A stretch of 64,000 nt of DNA, from NCBI GenBank assembly GCA_963662155.1, contig OY759261.1, forward strand, positions 40,918,996 through 40,982,995. Reading direction: 5' to 3'. The notes under the pieces are model-generated. The model saw nothing but the letters and a program-made list of their open reading frames with translations. It was not told the DNA's origin and did not search any database. Origin of the DNA: Lamellibrachia columna (lineage: Eukaryota; Annelida; Polychaeta; Sabellida; Siboglinidae). Made by a program: the position numbers and the translations under genes. Shown in pieces: positions 48,693 to 61,646 of this stretch; the stretch's first letter is position 1; each line of letters starts with the position of its first letter.

Positions 48693-49828
48693 CTGGTAAT
48701 AAAACAAGAAAAAAACATGTATGATAAAGATTATGCTCTTGCATTAATTTTCCTGATTACTGAAATATGAGTTACACATCCACAATGTTTCATCGCTATT
48801 TGATGGACTTTTTAAAATATTTAATAATGTCAATAATAATATTTAAAAAAAATTAACAAGTTCCAGATGGCAAGTGGACAAGGAAGCCATTGGCTTATCA
48901 AGAGTCCAACAATTTTCACATCTATGTGTAGCCCGCCATTATCAAATAGCTGTCAATCCTATTTTTAAACATATTCACACTACTAGCATTAACACAATCA
49001 TTTGGCAGCTTGTTCCATTCATTTATCACCCTCTGTGAGAAAGAGTTCTTTGTCATGTCCAACCTACACCACTCCTTAACTAATGCAGCTTTGTGTCCTC
49101 TGGTTCTACTGCCTTCTTTAAGTTTGAAGAACATATTCCTATCAACATCCTCATAATCGTTCACTATTTTAAACACTACTATTTGGTCTCCTCTTAGTCT
49201 CCTGGTCTCTAGTGTTGTCAAATCACATTGTAATAAGCAGCTTTCGTAACTAAGGTCTCTCAATTCTGGAATCATTTTAGTTGCTCTACGTTGTATTTTT
49301 TCTAGCTTGTCTATGTCCTTTTTACGATATGGCCTCCATGCTTGAATACAATATTCTAAATGTGGTCTAACTATTGCTTTGTACAGGGGTACAATTAACT
49401 GTTTCTCCTTATATGTGATAGTTCTCCTAATTAGCCCTAGAACTTGATTTCCTTTCGAAGCAGCAATCAGACATTGCTCTGAAACTTTCATGGCAGTACT
49501 AAATGTTACTCATAAGTCCTTTTCTTGTGTGGTTCTACCTAGTAAAGCAGCCCCCATTTTATATTCTTCGTCCATGTTTCCATGTCTTATGTGTATGATT
49601 TACACTTCCCAAAATTTAATAACATTTGCCATTATTCTGACCATTTAACTAATAACTGTTTAATTAATCTAGATCACCCTGTAAACTTTGTTTATCTGTA
49701 ACATTAGTAACCTTTCTGAAAACGTTTGTGTCATCTGCAAATGTGAGTACTTTGCTAAATATGTCATCTTTCAAGTCATTTATGTATATTAAAAACAGCA
49801 TAGGGCATAATACTGATCCCTGTGGTAC

Positions 49829-51075
49829 AGGCCCTTAGCCAGAGACCCATCTGCCCATCTTGAAGACGATAAAATGTCTTACCACGACGGGTAATATAAA
49901 AATAAAAACCGGAGTTTTCTTTTTATAAGATGAGATTTTTTCATTTGATATTTACTAAGAGTTTCTACACCATGGAAGACATGAAGGCGTGGAAGGGCTT
50001 AGAGGCCTACAATCAGTTGACGTCTGGTTAGATCAGCGATGTGGCGGTTTTCATGGAAAAGGTGTGTGAAGAAAGATTTGGCAGGTTTGGGAAGTTGGGA
50101 GGAGAGTGGAGAACAACAGCGAGGGATAGAGGGAGTAGTCAAAAGTGGTGGATACGGTAGTGAAGGGGAAGTTGACACCCAGTATCGATGCCAACCTCAA
50201 CCAGACTTCAGAGGTAAAGAGGAAAGCAACAACATAATACGTACGTAACGTATAATAAATACTTTGTACATGTCATATGTGTGAACATGTAAGTGTGTGC
50301 ATATGAATTCTTTCAGATCTTTAGAAATTGGAATGAGCCAAATACAATAAAAAGTATATTCCAGTTTAATAGCTGAATAATAATAATAATACATTATTTG
50401 CATCAAACCAACCATGTTTCTCTTCTGAAGTTCATAATTATGTTTAATAGAAGTTCCAATCATACCGCTAGAAAATTACTTGCATAAACTAGCATACAGA
50501 ATGTGGTAAAAATTTGAATTCCGAAGAAAAAAGCCGGATTATCGCGCGTGCAGAAACCTGTCCCATTACCATAGGCCATGGCTACTCCCACCATTGTCCC
50601 AGGCTGATTTGTCCGTGGGTCGAGTAGTCCGAGCACCAAATTCTTATTGCTTTTTGTCCAATAGGCAATACTGAATCTGGATGGTTGCTGTTTTATCAAA
50701 GAAGTAATATTTCAATGTGTTACTTTCAAAACCAATTATAATACTGAGCGCTATATCTTTTATTGTTATGTGTTGTCTTGTTTTACACTTAGTGTCAAAC
50801 ATTTGATTTTGAGTCTGACTGTAAATTAATCATATTTGTTCATATTAGACATATTTGCACACATGTACTTTAAGATGCTTCAAATATTACTTATATGCTT
50901 ATATATTTAAAATAAAGTTTCAAGTTACTTTTTCATGAACCTTCATGTGTTGGCTCTTCTTCTATTCAGTAATACTGTGCAGGTGTTAACGCCAACCTCG
51001 CTGCACAGCTAGTAAGACTTGATTGGGCCAATCAATAATGGTTAAACCAGACTCGGCCTGCCATTGAAAAAAAAC
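49829..51075. mobile_element. 1.25-kb insertion in LINE-A, class unknown
   Basis: It starts aggcccttagccaga and ends with eight A before cccac. A 15-nt match to its start occurs at 39541. The A-run suggests retroposition, but no target duplication is evident. It contains the candidate exon at 50480-50687. Confidence 0.5.
50480..50687 (-). CDS. Candidate exon with a hydrophobic segment
   Basis: Minus-strand frame with an acceptor (ctttgataaaacag) and donor (gcaa/gtaatt). It encodes a polar part with GNGTGFCTRDN and a hydrophobic end (FFFGIQIFTTFCMLVYA). No family was recognised. It could be an exon of a four-helix-type membrane protein carried by the insertion, or a chance frame. Confidence 0.3.
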
Positions 51076-51519
51076 CCCACTCAGAACAGATTTCCAGTTT
51101 CAAATCTCACCATCTACTATTACTCTCTGTCTTCTGTGTGTAAGCCACTCTTCTATCCAGTTGATTACATCATTACCTATACCATGGGTTTTAGTTTAAG
51201 TAACAACCTTTGACGTGGCAGTTTATCGAAAGCTTTCTGAAAATCTAAGTAGACAACATCCACTGGAGACCCGTCACCTACCGACTTTGTAATTCCTTCC
51301 AAAAAACATAACATATTGGCTAGACACGAGCTTGCTTTTAGGAACCCGTGTTGAGATGTATTTATTAATTTATGTTATACAAGGAATTCCACCATGTGGT
51401 CTCTAATTAATGTTTCGAGTAATTTACATACAAATTATGTTTAACTCACTGGTCTGTAATTTCCTGGCTTGTTCCTCGATCCCTTCTTAATAGCGGTGTA
51501 ATGTTTGCTTCTTTCCATT

Positions 51520-52232
51520 ATTGCTTTGTAATGATTTATTTGTACCCTGGAGAGAGCACCCAGTGACTTCCTAACAGGGTCATTCCATTTGAAATCAACC
51601 AACACAATTCTTGAGCCCCTGTAATTTTAATGAAATTTGGTACACATATTGGAACTGTTGGGAAATGTACCTTCGCAACATTTCTGACTAGGGTAAAGTC
51701 TTGGCTTTATTTAAGACCAAACTAAGCACTCTATGACCATAGGTGTCAAGTTGTAATGCGACAATTGTGTGAAAATAGCCAAACACTCACTTAAAATTGT
51801 TTTATCTCAAATGGAATTGACCCTATTCTGAAATGGAATATCCATAATTTGAAATGGAATTGACCTTTTCTGGAAACAAATTTCTAAGTGGAATAATTTT
51901 TTTTTGCCTTTTTTAGAAATGGAAAATCACTGTCAGTAAAGGTATGGAATAAGACCAACTGCACTTGGCTGTTCACGATTCGCTTGATTCTGCACTCTAG
52001 TGTCTCAGGAAATTGTTTAACCCATCATGTTAATAAACTAACCTTCATAAATCAGTAAATAAAATACAATATAAATATTGAAAATTCCAATCAAACTATC
52101 ATCGTAGGATACTTAATTTAATTTAAAACAAATTAGCAGAGTAGTTAGCAGAAAGCAGTATTTGCAGTAGCACTGTTTTGGGAATTATTGTGTGGTTTTT
52201 CAAGTTCTGCTTAACAAAAATACCAATAATAA
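51520..52232. other. AT-rich stretch, no gene recognised
   Basis: Contains a fragment (51583-51650) of the 'gggtcattcca' repeat also seen at 43735 and 45200. Confidence 0.4.
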
Positions 52233-52877
52233 TAATATAATATATAATAAATAAAATAACTGGGCAACCAGGGCCTGGCCTAATATTTTCCTGTATCTGG
52301 TGAAATAACTGGGCAACCAGGGCCTGGCCTAATATTTTCCTGTATCTGGTGAAATAACTGGGCAACCAGGGCCTGGCCTAATGTTTTCCTATATCTGGTG
52401 AAATAACTGGCGAACCAGGGTCTGGCCTAATGTTTTCCTATATCTGGTGAAATAACCGGGGAACCAGGGTCTGGCCTCACGGTTTCCTGTATCTGGTGAA
52501 ATAACTGGCGAACCAGTGTCTTTTAAAAATGGTTGAGGTCTAAAGGGTTAATATACTTTATTTAACTACTAGAGGTGTATTTAGCTCACAATTGATGTGT
52601 GAAAACCCTCTTGGAAAATTCAAACTGCTTTAGCTCAAAAACTACTTGACCTAGGATGCTAAAATTCTGGCTACTGGTACATTTGTTTTACCAAGGGCTT
52701 TTACCAAACTGATTCTTAAAAAACATGAAGAGATCAATGCAACCAATGTCAGGCATTTTGGTTTACTTTATATGGAATAACTCATTAATCATATTTTGTT
52801 CATGTATTTAAAAATAGAGACTGTACCAGAATGTATATTGAAATTTAATGTAATTTAAGGATATCAACTAAACTTAC

Positions 52878-52913
52878 CCAATTTTGTCCATTGTTTGTTG
52901 GATTCTGTTGATG
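52878..52913 (-). CDS. Mini-exon, 36 nt: HQQNPTNNGQNW
   Basis: Acceptor cattgttgtag, donor GTAAGT, phase 0. Duplicate of 46303 with four residue changes and no break. Confidence 0.6.
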
Positions 52914-53556
52914 CTACAACAATGAAAAGTATCATAATACTTCTATGAACAAATACTGAATTCATAGAACATGAACAAATTATTATAATATTTTAATTAC
53001 AAAATTGTTTTGTATTAAAATGAATATTCATGAATGGAATATGAATGTATTATTAAACAGTAGAGTTGTTCCATGTTAAATCAGCCTGTGAATGAGTGGC
53101 TATTCTTTTTTGAACACATATGTAAAAGAACTAAGCATTTACACCCAAATTGTGTATGTAATGCCCTATTATGCAAAATGCTATGCAAAATTCAAGAATT
53201 ACAGGGAGAAGGACTTATTTCCTTGTTGCAATACAGGACAGTGTCCAAATTGCTACCCTGTATTGTCAGGAATACTTGTAATAATGTTTTTATTTTAGTT
53301 GATATCTATTTACTATATTTTCAGAATAATTCATGATTATTCATCTTTAAACTTTTAGCTGTTTGTATATTTTACGAATTTCAGGAAAATGAGAATGTGG
53401 GACAAGTCCTATGACCACCGTGTTTGTACTGTGCATAGTCCTTTGTTTGTAAACAACATATAAAAATGTTTGATTTTTTTTGCTGATTTGGGAGAAATAT
53501 AGGAGAAACCGCCATCAGGCAGAACAGTGATTTTTCAGCTTCAACATTAACTAGGG

Positions 53557-53800
53557 AGGGCTGGACAACCAGAGGGATGCAGGCCCAAGGATTGTCTAGT
53601 CACTTGGCGGCAGTCACGTGATCACGATCAAGTAGCTGGCCCAGAACCATGTCCGGTCACGTGAATATCCAGGCTTCGCAGTCAGCCCTCTCAGTGTCAC
53701 AGCTGGCCCCAGAGAAAATCGACCGGGCTGCCCCTTTTCGCCAAGTTTATAATAAATACTGCTCATTTCCTACCAATGTGTTTGTGTTGTTCTGTCATAA
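53557..53800 (-). repeat. Module G, inverted copy inside segmental duplication unit 2
   Basis: Reverse orientation of the other copies. Unit 1 is uninterrupted here (47000-47020), so this is a later insertion. 'aact' flanks both sides, possibly as microhomology. Confidence 0.7.
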
Positions 53801-54199
53801 ACTATGCCTTTTATACAATTTATAGCATTATGAAGTTATTTGTTGTCACCATTCCTTAAAGTTCGCTTTATGATTTAAACAATAAATAATTGTAACATAG
53901 CAAATTTAGCAGCATACTTTCTTCATTCACACATTCATTTCTGTATAAAATATAGTTAATTCCATGCAGCGGTCATTGAGATATCGTCATTTTACTGCAA
54001 GAAATGTAAGACTTGAAGCACCATTGGCAACCACCATGAAATCGCTGTGTGATTGGGTTCTCAACCTCCCATCTCCCACCTGTTTGCGGGACCAATCTCT
54101 TGCACTACCTAGACAAGGTTTTTTAGGGCAATGCCAAGCAGTGACAATTTCCTACCCCACAAATTGTCTACAACTGCCAGTTTCACAAAGCGTTTGTAC

Positions 54200-54342
54200 C
54201 GTTTGACATTGATCACATAACTCGGAATAATCCCGGAAAACACGCATAGCACTGCTAGCAATTGTGCGTAACTAAGAACTCCTACTCCTACAATGTAATA
54301 TCCCCACCCCATGGGAATTTTTAAATGAACCATCCCCCAGAC
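54200..54342 (-). CDS. Candidate transmembrane exon, copy b
   Basis: Paralogue of 47535-47689 with GWGYYIVGVGVLSYAQ and FSGIIPSYVINVKR. The frame stays open past the donor (caaacg/gtacaa). The acceptor (gttgtaag) is weak. Confidence 0.35.
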
Positions 54343-55129
54343 CTTACAACATTTCAGCCCCTTACATACAAAAATGACACTAATATGATAGAACATACAT
54401 TAGTCACAAACTACTTAATAATATAGACATCAATGGCCAGTCTCCATTTTCTAAATAATGTTATTTTCACTTTAGCACAGGGGAAGTGAAAGGATATACA
54501 CGTAGTGTCCGAAGATTTAGGACAGCAAAAGATGACAAAAGAAACTTCATTTTGAGGGTTGGCATTTTGATAATACAAACAATAACAACATTTTAATCAT
54601 ATTCTAAAAAGCTATACAATATCTGATAACATGCAATGTGCCATTAAAAGGATGAGTGAATGATTTAATTATTACACTAATCATTACATTTTCATTATCT
54701 GTCTAGGTGTTATTAAATATGAATTTAAATAAATAAAAATGTTCTAATTTGTATTGCATTCACATATTCCAAAATATAACACTAGAACATAGATACTTCA
54801 TTTACCGTGAATTGGTATTGAATGTATTAATTACTATATGCTGTATTCGACCTATTAAGTGTACATGCCCTAATTAGCATACACCCAGCAGCAGGATGCA
54901 TAGTTATTGTAAATTGACCAGTGTGGAACTTAAGTGTCGCCATCTGATGTTAAACAGTTTGCATAACTTTTCAGTTGTTCCACACTAGTCACCAAATGAC
55001 ACTTCTAGTGTGAAACAGTTACCTAACTGTCTAGATAATTTTTTTCAAAAATATAAATTGCACTAGAACATAGATAATTCATTTACCATGAATTAATATT
55101 GAATGTATAATCTCATGACAGAACCTTAC

Positions 55130-55165
55130 CCAACTTTGCTGAGTAGGTCCATTGGTCGGTTGTTG
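55130..55165 (-). CDS. Mini-exon, 36 nt: QQPTNGPTQQSW
   Basis: Acceptor ttgattggtgtag, donor GTAAGG, phase 0. Duplicate of 48172 with two residue changes. Confidence 0.55.
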
Positions 55166-55710
55166 CTACACCAATCAAACCAATATTACAGTTGTGTGAC
55201 AACAAATGCAATCTTAGTTTTTTTGAAACATTACCTTGCAATAAATTAATAATAATAAATTAATATATTATACAATATTCGACCTATTAAGCATACATGC
55301 CCTAATTAGCATACACCCATTTTTTAAGCAGCAGGATGCATAATTATTGTAATTTGACTAATGTGGAACTTAAGTGTCACCATCTGGCGTTAAACAGTTA
55401 GCATAACTTTTCCGTTGTTCTACATTAGTCACCAAATGACACCACTAGTGTTAAACAGTTACCTAACCTAGATAATTTGTTTTCGTGTACACTAGTAAGA
55501 ACAGAATCCTTGACATTTTTTCATGGCCACAATTTTTGTTCAAGTGTATTGTACGTTTATTAAGTCAAATATGGTATATACAGTAACTACACATATGAAT
55601 ATGTTAGTAAACATTAATGCTAGTTGCCAAACTCAATTGCCTTATTAAATGTAAAATTTTACACTTGTATGATAAAGATTATGCTCGTTCATTAATTGTT
55701 ATGATTAGGA

Positions 55711-56302
55711 CTTTACAAAAGTAGTCTCTGCTAACGGGCGGAAAAAATTAGATAGGGATTTATTATTTTTTAACAAGTATCATGACAAAATGTTCGTTTT
55801 TAAGATAAATTAACCATTTCTTCACAGATTGTAGTTGAAATGCTATATAACATTCCAGATTAATAAAAAAATTCATGTATTTGGTTATGTTATAAGATTT
55901 TTTTTTAATTTGTAAATGTGAAAAAATTTAGTAAAATGCACAATTATGTCAAATTTGTGTAATTTTGCCTACATTTAAGATGCGTCCATATGCCAAATTG
56001 AAGCTTAGTAAGTGTTGCATTTTTTCTAAAAAGTTAAATTGAGCATCATTTTTTGGTTACTGATAAAAACACAATATCAACAATTGCTTGTTTTGTTGTT
56101 GAAATTTATGGTTTTCATTGGCGTTTTACATGTTCCCTTAATTTGCCGCCACAGTGGCCCCTGAATCTGTATCTGTAACGTGTTTTTGTCTACAGTATCA
56201 GGTTACGCCAGCCATCTGACAAACACATGGCAGGGAGTATTTAGGGTCATTTTGATTAGTCCATTATCTTTGGGGTCACATCTATTTGGCAGTTTCCATA
56301 TT
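55711..56302. other. AT-rich stretch, nothing recognised
   Basis: No repeat partner or coding frame was identified. Confidence 0.35.
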
Positions 56303-58435
56303 TAACAAGATTTGCCATCCAAGCCAAAGGCCCATATGGCAAGTGGACAAGGAAGCCATTGGCTTATCGAGAGTCCAACAATGTTCATCTACTTATAACC
56401 CGCTCTCCTGAGATATGTGTCAACCTTGTTTTTAAACATATTCACGCTGCTAGCAGTTACACAATCTGTAGACAATTTGTTCCATTAATTTATTGTCCTC
56501 TGTGAGAACGAGTGCTTCCTGATGTCCAATCTACATTGATCCTTTACTAATTTTACCTCATGTCCTCTAGTTCTGCTATCCTTCTTGAGTGAGAAAAACA
56601 TATTTCTATCAATATTTTCATACCCATTCAATATCTTAAAAACGTCAATCTGATCTCCTCTTAACCTCCTTGTCTCTAGAGTTGTTAAACCACATTCTTT
56701 CAGGCGTTCTTCATAACTAAGGTCTCTCAGTTCTGGAATCATTTTAGTTGCTCTCCTTTGTATGCGTTCAAGCGTATCTATATCCTTCTTACGATATGGT
56801 CTCCATGCTTGTATACAGCATCCTAAATGAGGTCTAACTATTGCTTTATAAAGAGGTATAATTAACTTGTTTCCCTTGTATGTTATGTTTCTTCTAATCA
56901 ATCCAAGAATTTAATTACCCTTTGAAGCTGTTCTGAAACTTTCATCAGCGCTTATTGTAACTCCTAAGTCCTTTTCTTTTACAGTAGTACCCAGAACAGT
57001 ATCTCCCATTTCATAGTTTACATTCAAGTTCCTATGTCCTGTATGTAGGCATTTACATTTCCCAAAATTTAACAACATCTGCCATTTCTCAGACCATTTC
57101 ACTAATCTATCTAGATCGTTTTGTAAATGTTAATTATCACCAATAGTATTAACCTTTCTAAACAGTTTTGTGTCATCCGCAAATTTCAGTACGTTACTTG
57201 TTATACTGTTGTCCAAGTCATTGATATATATTAAGAATAATATAGGTCCTAATACTGATCCTTGAGGTACCCCACTCAAAACCGATTTCCAATTTGAAAC
57301 TTCTCCATCTACTACAACTCGTTGTCTTCTGTCAGTCAGCCATTGTTCTATCCAGTTAGTTATGCTATCCCCGATACCATGGGCTTTTAATTTAAGTAGT
57401 AATCTTTGATGTAACACTTTGTCAAAAGCTTTCTGAAAATCTAAGTAGATAATATCTACTGGCGATCCCACGTCTATCCACTTAGTGATTTCTTCCAAAA
57501 AACATAACATATTTGTTAAGCATGACCTCGCTTTAAGGAATCCATGTTGAGATGAATTTAATAATTTATGCTTAACGAGAAAGTCCACCGTATGGTCTTT
57601 AATTAACCTTTCTAATAATTTACAAATCACTGATGTTAAACTCACTGGTCTGTAATTCTCCGACTTATTTCTCGAACCATGTTTAAATAATGGTATGATG
57701 TTTGCTTCTCTCCATTCAAACGGAACAACTCCCTCTTTTAATGACAAGTTGAATACTCTTGCAAGTGGTATACTGATTTGTTCTACTGTTTCCATTAGTA
57801 ATTTTGGAGGAATCCCATCCACTCCCGGTGATTTGTTATCCTTCATTGCCTTTATTTTCTTAGCTACCAATTCTGGAGTTACAACTAACGGTCCTAAATA
57901 GTCAGATTTAGCCTCCTGAAATTTAGCATCAGCAACTGGTAAAGAACTAATATCTTCTTTGGTAAACACTGAACTGAAGTAACCATTTAGGTCTTCCGCC
58001 ATTAAAAACCCGTGATATTATATTTCCAGCACTGTCTTCTAGAGGTCCAATCTTGTCTTGTACGTTTTGTTTACTCCTGACATATGCATAAAAACTCTTG
58101 CTGTGATTTTTTATGTTACATGCTAGTTTTTGCTCATAGCTTCTTTTAGATTGTCTGATTTCAGTTGTAGCTGCATTAAGTGCCTCTTTGTAATTTGCAT
58201 AGTCTTCTTCCTTTCTGGTACGCCTATAAACCCTCCACATAGTTTGTTTTAACACTATTTTTCTAATAGCCTCTTTTGACAAGTGTTTCTTTCTACATCG
58301 TTTTCCTTGTTTTTGGAAGGGAACAAATATATCGATGATACTCTCAATTTAATATTTTAGAATATTCCAACATTCAATTGCAGTCTTATTCATCAGCATG
58401 TTATTCCAATCTAGCTTTGCTAAGTATTTTCTTTG
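56303..58435 (-). pseudogene. LINE-A ORF2, RT and C-terminus (3' part of nested copy)
   Basis: Co-linear with 37.1-39.25 kb. The main RT frame (57130-58002) keeps motif A 'YLDFQKAFDKVLH', motif B 'SGVPQGSVLGP' and 'FADDT'. C-terminal frames at 56485-56901 and 56911-57102 are separated by frameshifts and a stop. A further break near 58000 splits off the basic linker (57947-58282). The 3' end has one aaatcttgtt unit. The 5' half continues beyond the TIR insertion at 62696. Confidence 0.9.
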
Positions 58436-59003
58436 TACAGTCGCGCCTCGTTATAACGCGGTGGTCGGGGTCCACGATATCGGACCGCGCTGTAAGCGAG
58501 GCGCCTTAAGTGTTCCCATATCTGCCACCAGGGAGCTACTAAACAACAGCGATCGCTGCTCGCTGCACCAAGTACTTGAACGCTGTCGAAGCCCTATGTG
58601 CTTGCAACACTGTCCTATACGCCAACATGCAGTTTATAGAACTTGTTAAACTTTTTATGCTAGCATCAACGTGTATTATTTTTAAATGTCACACCCTGAT
58701 GATTATTGAACTGAATAAAACACATGTATGTATATAGTTATGCCTTATGGAATAGATCTACTACGATGATGATGTACTGGCCAAGGCAATAGGCCTACGA
58801 ATCGAAAATAATAACCTGGATCTGAGCAGCCGAAAACATATATGATTTGACAAACGTAGTATCAGGGTCCGTACACCATGACAGAAACCAAATTCAAGGC
58901 TATTTCAAGGCTATTTCAAGGCTAAGGAAAGAAAACTTCAAGACCATTTAAGGTAAAAAATTTAATACTGCAAACTGCACTCTAGAAACGGACAACGTAC
59001 AGT

Positions 59004-61120
59004 TTAACATCTGTCACCAGTTACAGTAATCACTGCAGGTCTTTCAGTGCTTGCGATTTGTTTGGATTTTGCCAGGAGTGTCAAGTCTGCTGTCAACTCA
59101 GCACTGGTTGCCAGTTCATCAGCTGACTTCAGCAGTGCTGCTATGTCCTGGTTGAGCCGCCTCTTCTTGGCCTCCATTTTCTCTGCTTCCTCACTCTCAT
59201 GCTTTCGCTTCGAGTTGAAGTTTTGCTCAATGTTCTGTTTCAGAACTTTCTCCTTCTCAGCCTCCAAGTACGCCATGTACCTTTGTCGTGCTCACTGTGC
59301 ATAGGAAAGCATTGATTTGGTTACTGGCATTTGGCACACACCACCAGCTGTTGTGATTGCATCGTGCACAATGCGCTGTGCGACAAGGGATTCCTCCTTC
59401 AGGTTCTCAACAGCCACGTGACTGTTGAGAAACCACGCTCGACAGTGGCTTGCCCATGAGAGAGGATGAGCAGTTTCTTTGTCACCATCCACAGCTTCTC
59501 ATACTGTGTGCATTTGAGGTAGACTGCAAGGAATGTATCCAATCTCTCGTTGTCTGGGTTGAAATCCTTGAATGTGGTGGAGTTGGCAGGAACCACCTCA
59601 TTCACAAAGGCTCTGAACTGCTGTTGGATGGCATCGCAATGCGCATCTAGGACTTCGTGCAGATCCGACAACTTGTGCAACACTCTGCCAAACTTCGCAA
59701 TGCAGTCGTCCTTCCTGCCAGCCATCAACCGAGGGTCGAGACACGTCAAGTTTCTCGTCATGGTGTATGTGATTGGGCATTTCTCTAGGAGTTTCTGTGT
59801 GGCACAGACAAGCCCTTTCTTGCACTCCATTCTAAATGCCATTCTCTCTCTTTCACTGAGCTTCTGCTTGACAGATGTGACAGCTGCCAACTCTTTCAGC
59901 TTCTTCGCTGCGCAGAATCCAGGGTCAATTTGGGAGTGAGGCAAATGTGAATCAACATCATCAATGTTGAGCTTTGCCAGCTGTGCTGTAGAGGTGGCCT
60001 CGTCTAAGACTGACTGCTTCATGAAGCGCTGGCATAATCCTCGCACAATCACGTCAAGGTCACCACAAAGGAAGGGGACCATTGGCTTGTCTGTCTGGTA
60101 TTTGACCAGAAACTGGTCAAACTGCCTCGCAACTGACTCGAAAAACATCAGGCGTGCAGGCATCAGTGAGTCAGCACAGCCTGACTTCACGGTCGTGAAT
60201 GCTTTTCCATCAGGGACATTGTACTTCTTTGGGTACTTGGTGATGGTATCAACGTACTTTCGTACATGACCAAGTACCAGCAATGCACGGGATGCCACTC
60301 GCGCATTCTCTACCCACCGGTGCATACAGAACTTCATGGGAAACACTGTTGTTCCCGTAATTGCGGTGAAGTCTTCTCGCCTGGCGGGTGTTTCGTGGAA
60401 AATCCAGTGCAGTGCACTGAGAAATGACTTCAGATCCCATCCAGTTGCTCCGAAACCAGCTCTGAATGCATTGTGGACCACATGCAGGCCACAACTGCCG
60501 ATGTCAATCAGTTTCTGTGAGCGGTCACCGTACACCTCAGACATCAGCTTTTGGTAGAAGGACCAATTCACATTTGGCCCATCCATGGACAGCTGGATCA
60601 TGTTCGATAGGTTCATTGTACCACACTTCTCAACAAACACATCAGCCATGTTTGCAGCTGTTGCATGGCCAAGAAAGGCACTGGTGAAGTATCGGATATG
60701 CACTGCATTTCTACCATCATCAAAGAACCTGATGTGTATGTCCATCTGTTTGTTCTGAGTGAAGTGGTTGAAGCTCAAAGAGGATGACAAAACTGTCAAG
60801 CAACCGCACCTGGTCCTTCAGTTGCTGGCTGAAATATGGAGCTAGTCCATGGCAGATGATATAGGCGCTCTTCTTCTCACCACAGCTGAACGACTTTGCG
60901 ATGGTGCTGTCTGGGAACATAAGCTGAAACAGTCTGTCTGTTTCCATGCAGCTAACGTATGAGTAGTGAGACGACACGACTTTCATTGCCCACAGCACTT
61001 CTGCACGCCAGTGATCGTCGGTTGTCACATGACTTGCGATGGATGCAGTGTTCCCCGATGACTGAAGACATGCAGGTGTTACAGGCATTGACATGGTGGC
61101 ACTTCCAGAAGGTGTAGGTT
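59004..61120 (-). pseudogene. hAT transposase, main exon, broken
   Basis: The exon starts after acceptor tactgtgttgtag at 61120 and joins in phase 1 to the zinc-finger exon at 61647. The RNase H-like fold segments include 'QLSMDGPNVNW' (second acidic residue region) and the hAT C-terminal dimerisation region 'LSHGQATVERGFS' (about 59445). A coiled-coil, lysine-rich tail follows (59004-59276). Lesions are a frameshift near 60770, at the first catalytic acidic position where Asp is replaced by Glu context; a frameshift near 59435; and an in-frame TGA near 59296. The 466-codon block between the frameshifts is intact, suggesting a fairly recent death. Confidence 0.85.
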
Positions 61121-61197
61121 CTACAACACAGTACAAACACTAGACAAATTGCTATCTCATTGAATATAATATTGTACACAGTATATACATGATTATC

Positions 61198-61198
<1 letters not shown>

Positions 61199-61265
<67 letters not shown>
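61199..61265. repeat. (TA)n inside the transposase intron
   Basis: Pure TA run within the intron 61121-61646. Confidence 0.95.
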
Positions 61266-61267
<2 letters not shown>

Positions 61268-61459
61268 CATATGTATACACCTATAAATAGTATAATTATG
61301 ACATGTCCAACAAAATATTATTTGTCAACCTATCCTTTCCGTATTATGTACATGAACCTAACTGATAATTGTTTTCTTGTCAATCATGGACACCAGCCTG
61401 CGTTGACGCGCATTAACAAACAGCTGGAACTATTCATGTAAAGTATGTATTGGCGCATT

Positions 61460-61475
61460 CGCTAGGTGGCGCCAC
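61460..61475. promoter_or_regulatory. CTCF-core-like motif
   Basis: cgctaggtggcgccac closely fits the metazoan CTCF core (YAGRKGGCRS). It lies in the transposase intron. Function is inferred only from the match. Confidence 0.3.
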
Positions 61476-61646
61476 ATATTCACCTGCGCCATCGACAGAA
61501 CGTCCGTCAACAACCGCATCGCAGCGAAATATCGCCCATTAACGTGGACAGTTACATGCAATTGTCTTTGCTTATTAATTAAGATAACTCTGTAATATCA
61601 TAAAACACATGTCTTATTATTATCACAAAGTATCATAGACGCATAC

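Larger units (their letters stand above)
45750..48780. repeat. Segmental duplication, unit 1 (partner 52233-55710)
   Basis: Co-linear over about 3 kb with 52233-55710: a 49-bp minisatellite (45765-45955, about 4 units), the 'ggttgaggtctaaagggtta' block, a mini-exon, a candidate membrane exon and a second mini-exon. Unit 2 has an extra module G (53557-53800) and an internal duplication (54775-55450). Unit 1 has about 130 bp more of 'cctcccacc' repeats (47260-47390). Confidence 0.85.
48853..51519 (-). mobile_element. LINE-A copy, interrupted at 49829-51075
   Basis: The ORF2 C-terminal part is open for 189 residues (48922-49491) with the family's 'GLIRRTITYKEKQLIVPLYKAIV' region and 'RDLSYES'. 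RT motifs C 'FADDTNVFRKV' (about 49745) and B lie upstream but are broken. After the insertion the RT continues at 51076-51519 (motif A and the YRPVS region, frameshifted). Joining 49828 to 51076 restores the sequence seen in the other copies (ggtac/cccac), so the middle is an insertion. The 3' end lacks the (aaatcttgtt)n tail. Confidence 0.85.
52233..55710. repeat. Segmental duplication, unit 2 (partner 45750-48780)
   Basis: Includes a 49-bp minisatellite with about 5.5 units (52247-52515; unit starts at 52261 and 52310), mini-exons at 52878 and 55130, the candidate membrane exon copy b, an inserted inverted module G (53557-53800) and a locally duplicated 3' block (54775-55020, 55045-55450). 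Confidence 0.85.

Noticed and set aside
53073..53336. Plus-strand Cys-rich frame (CCNTGQCPNCYP), with a copy at about 46690-46760
   Set aside because: Short, the second copy has an early stop, and the acceptor is not shared by both copies; most likely chance within the segmental duplication.
59450..60687. Plus-strand open frames over the hAT transposase
   Set aside because: Shadows of the minus-strand transposase, whose motifs are clear.
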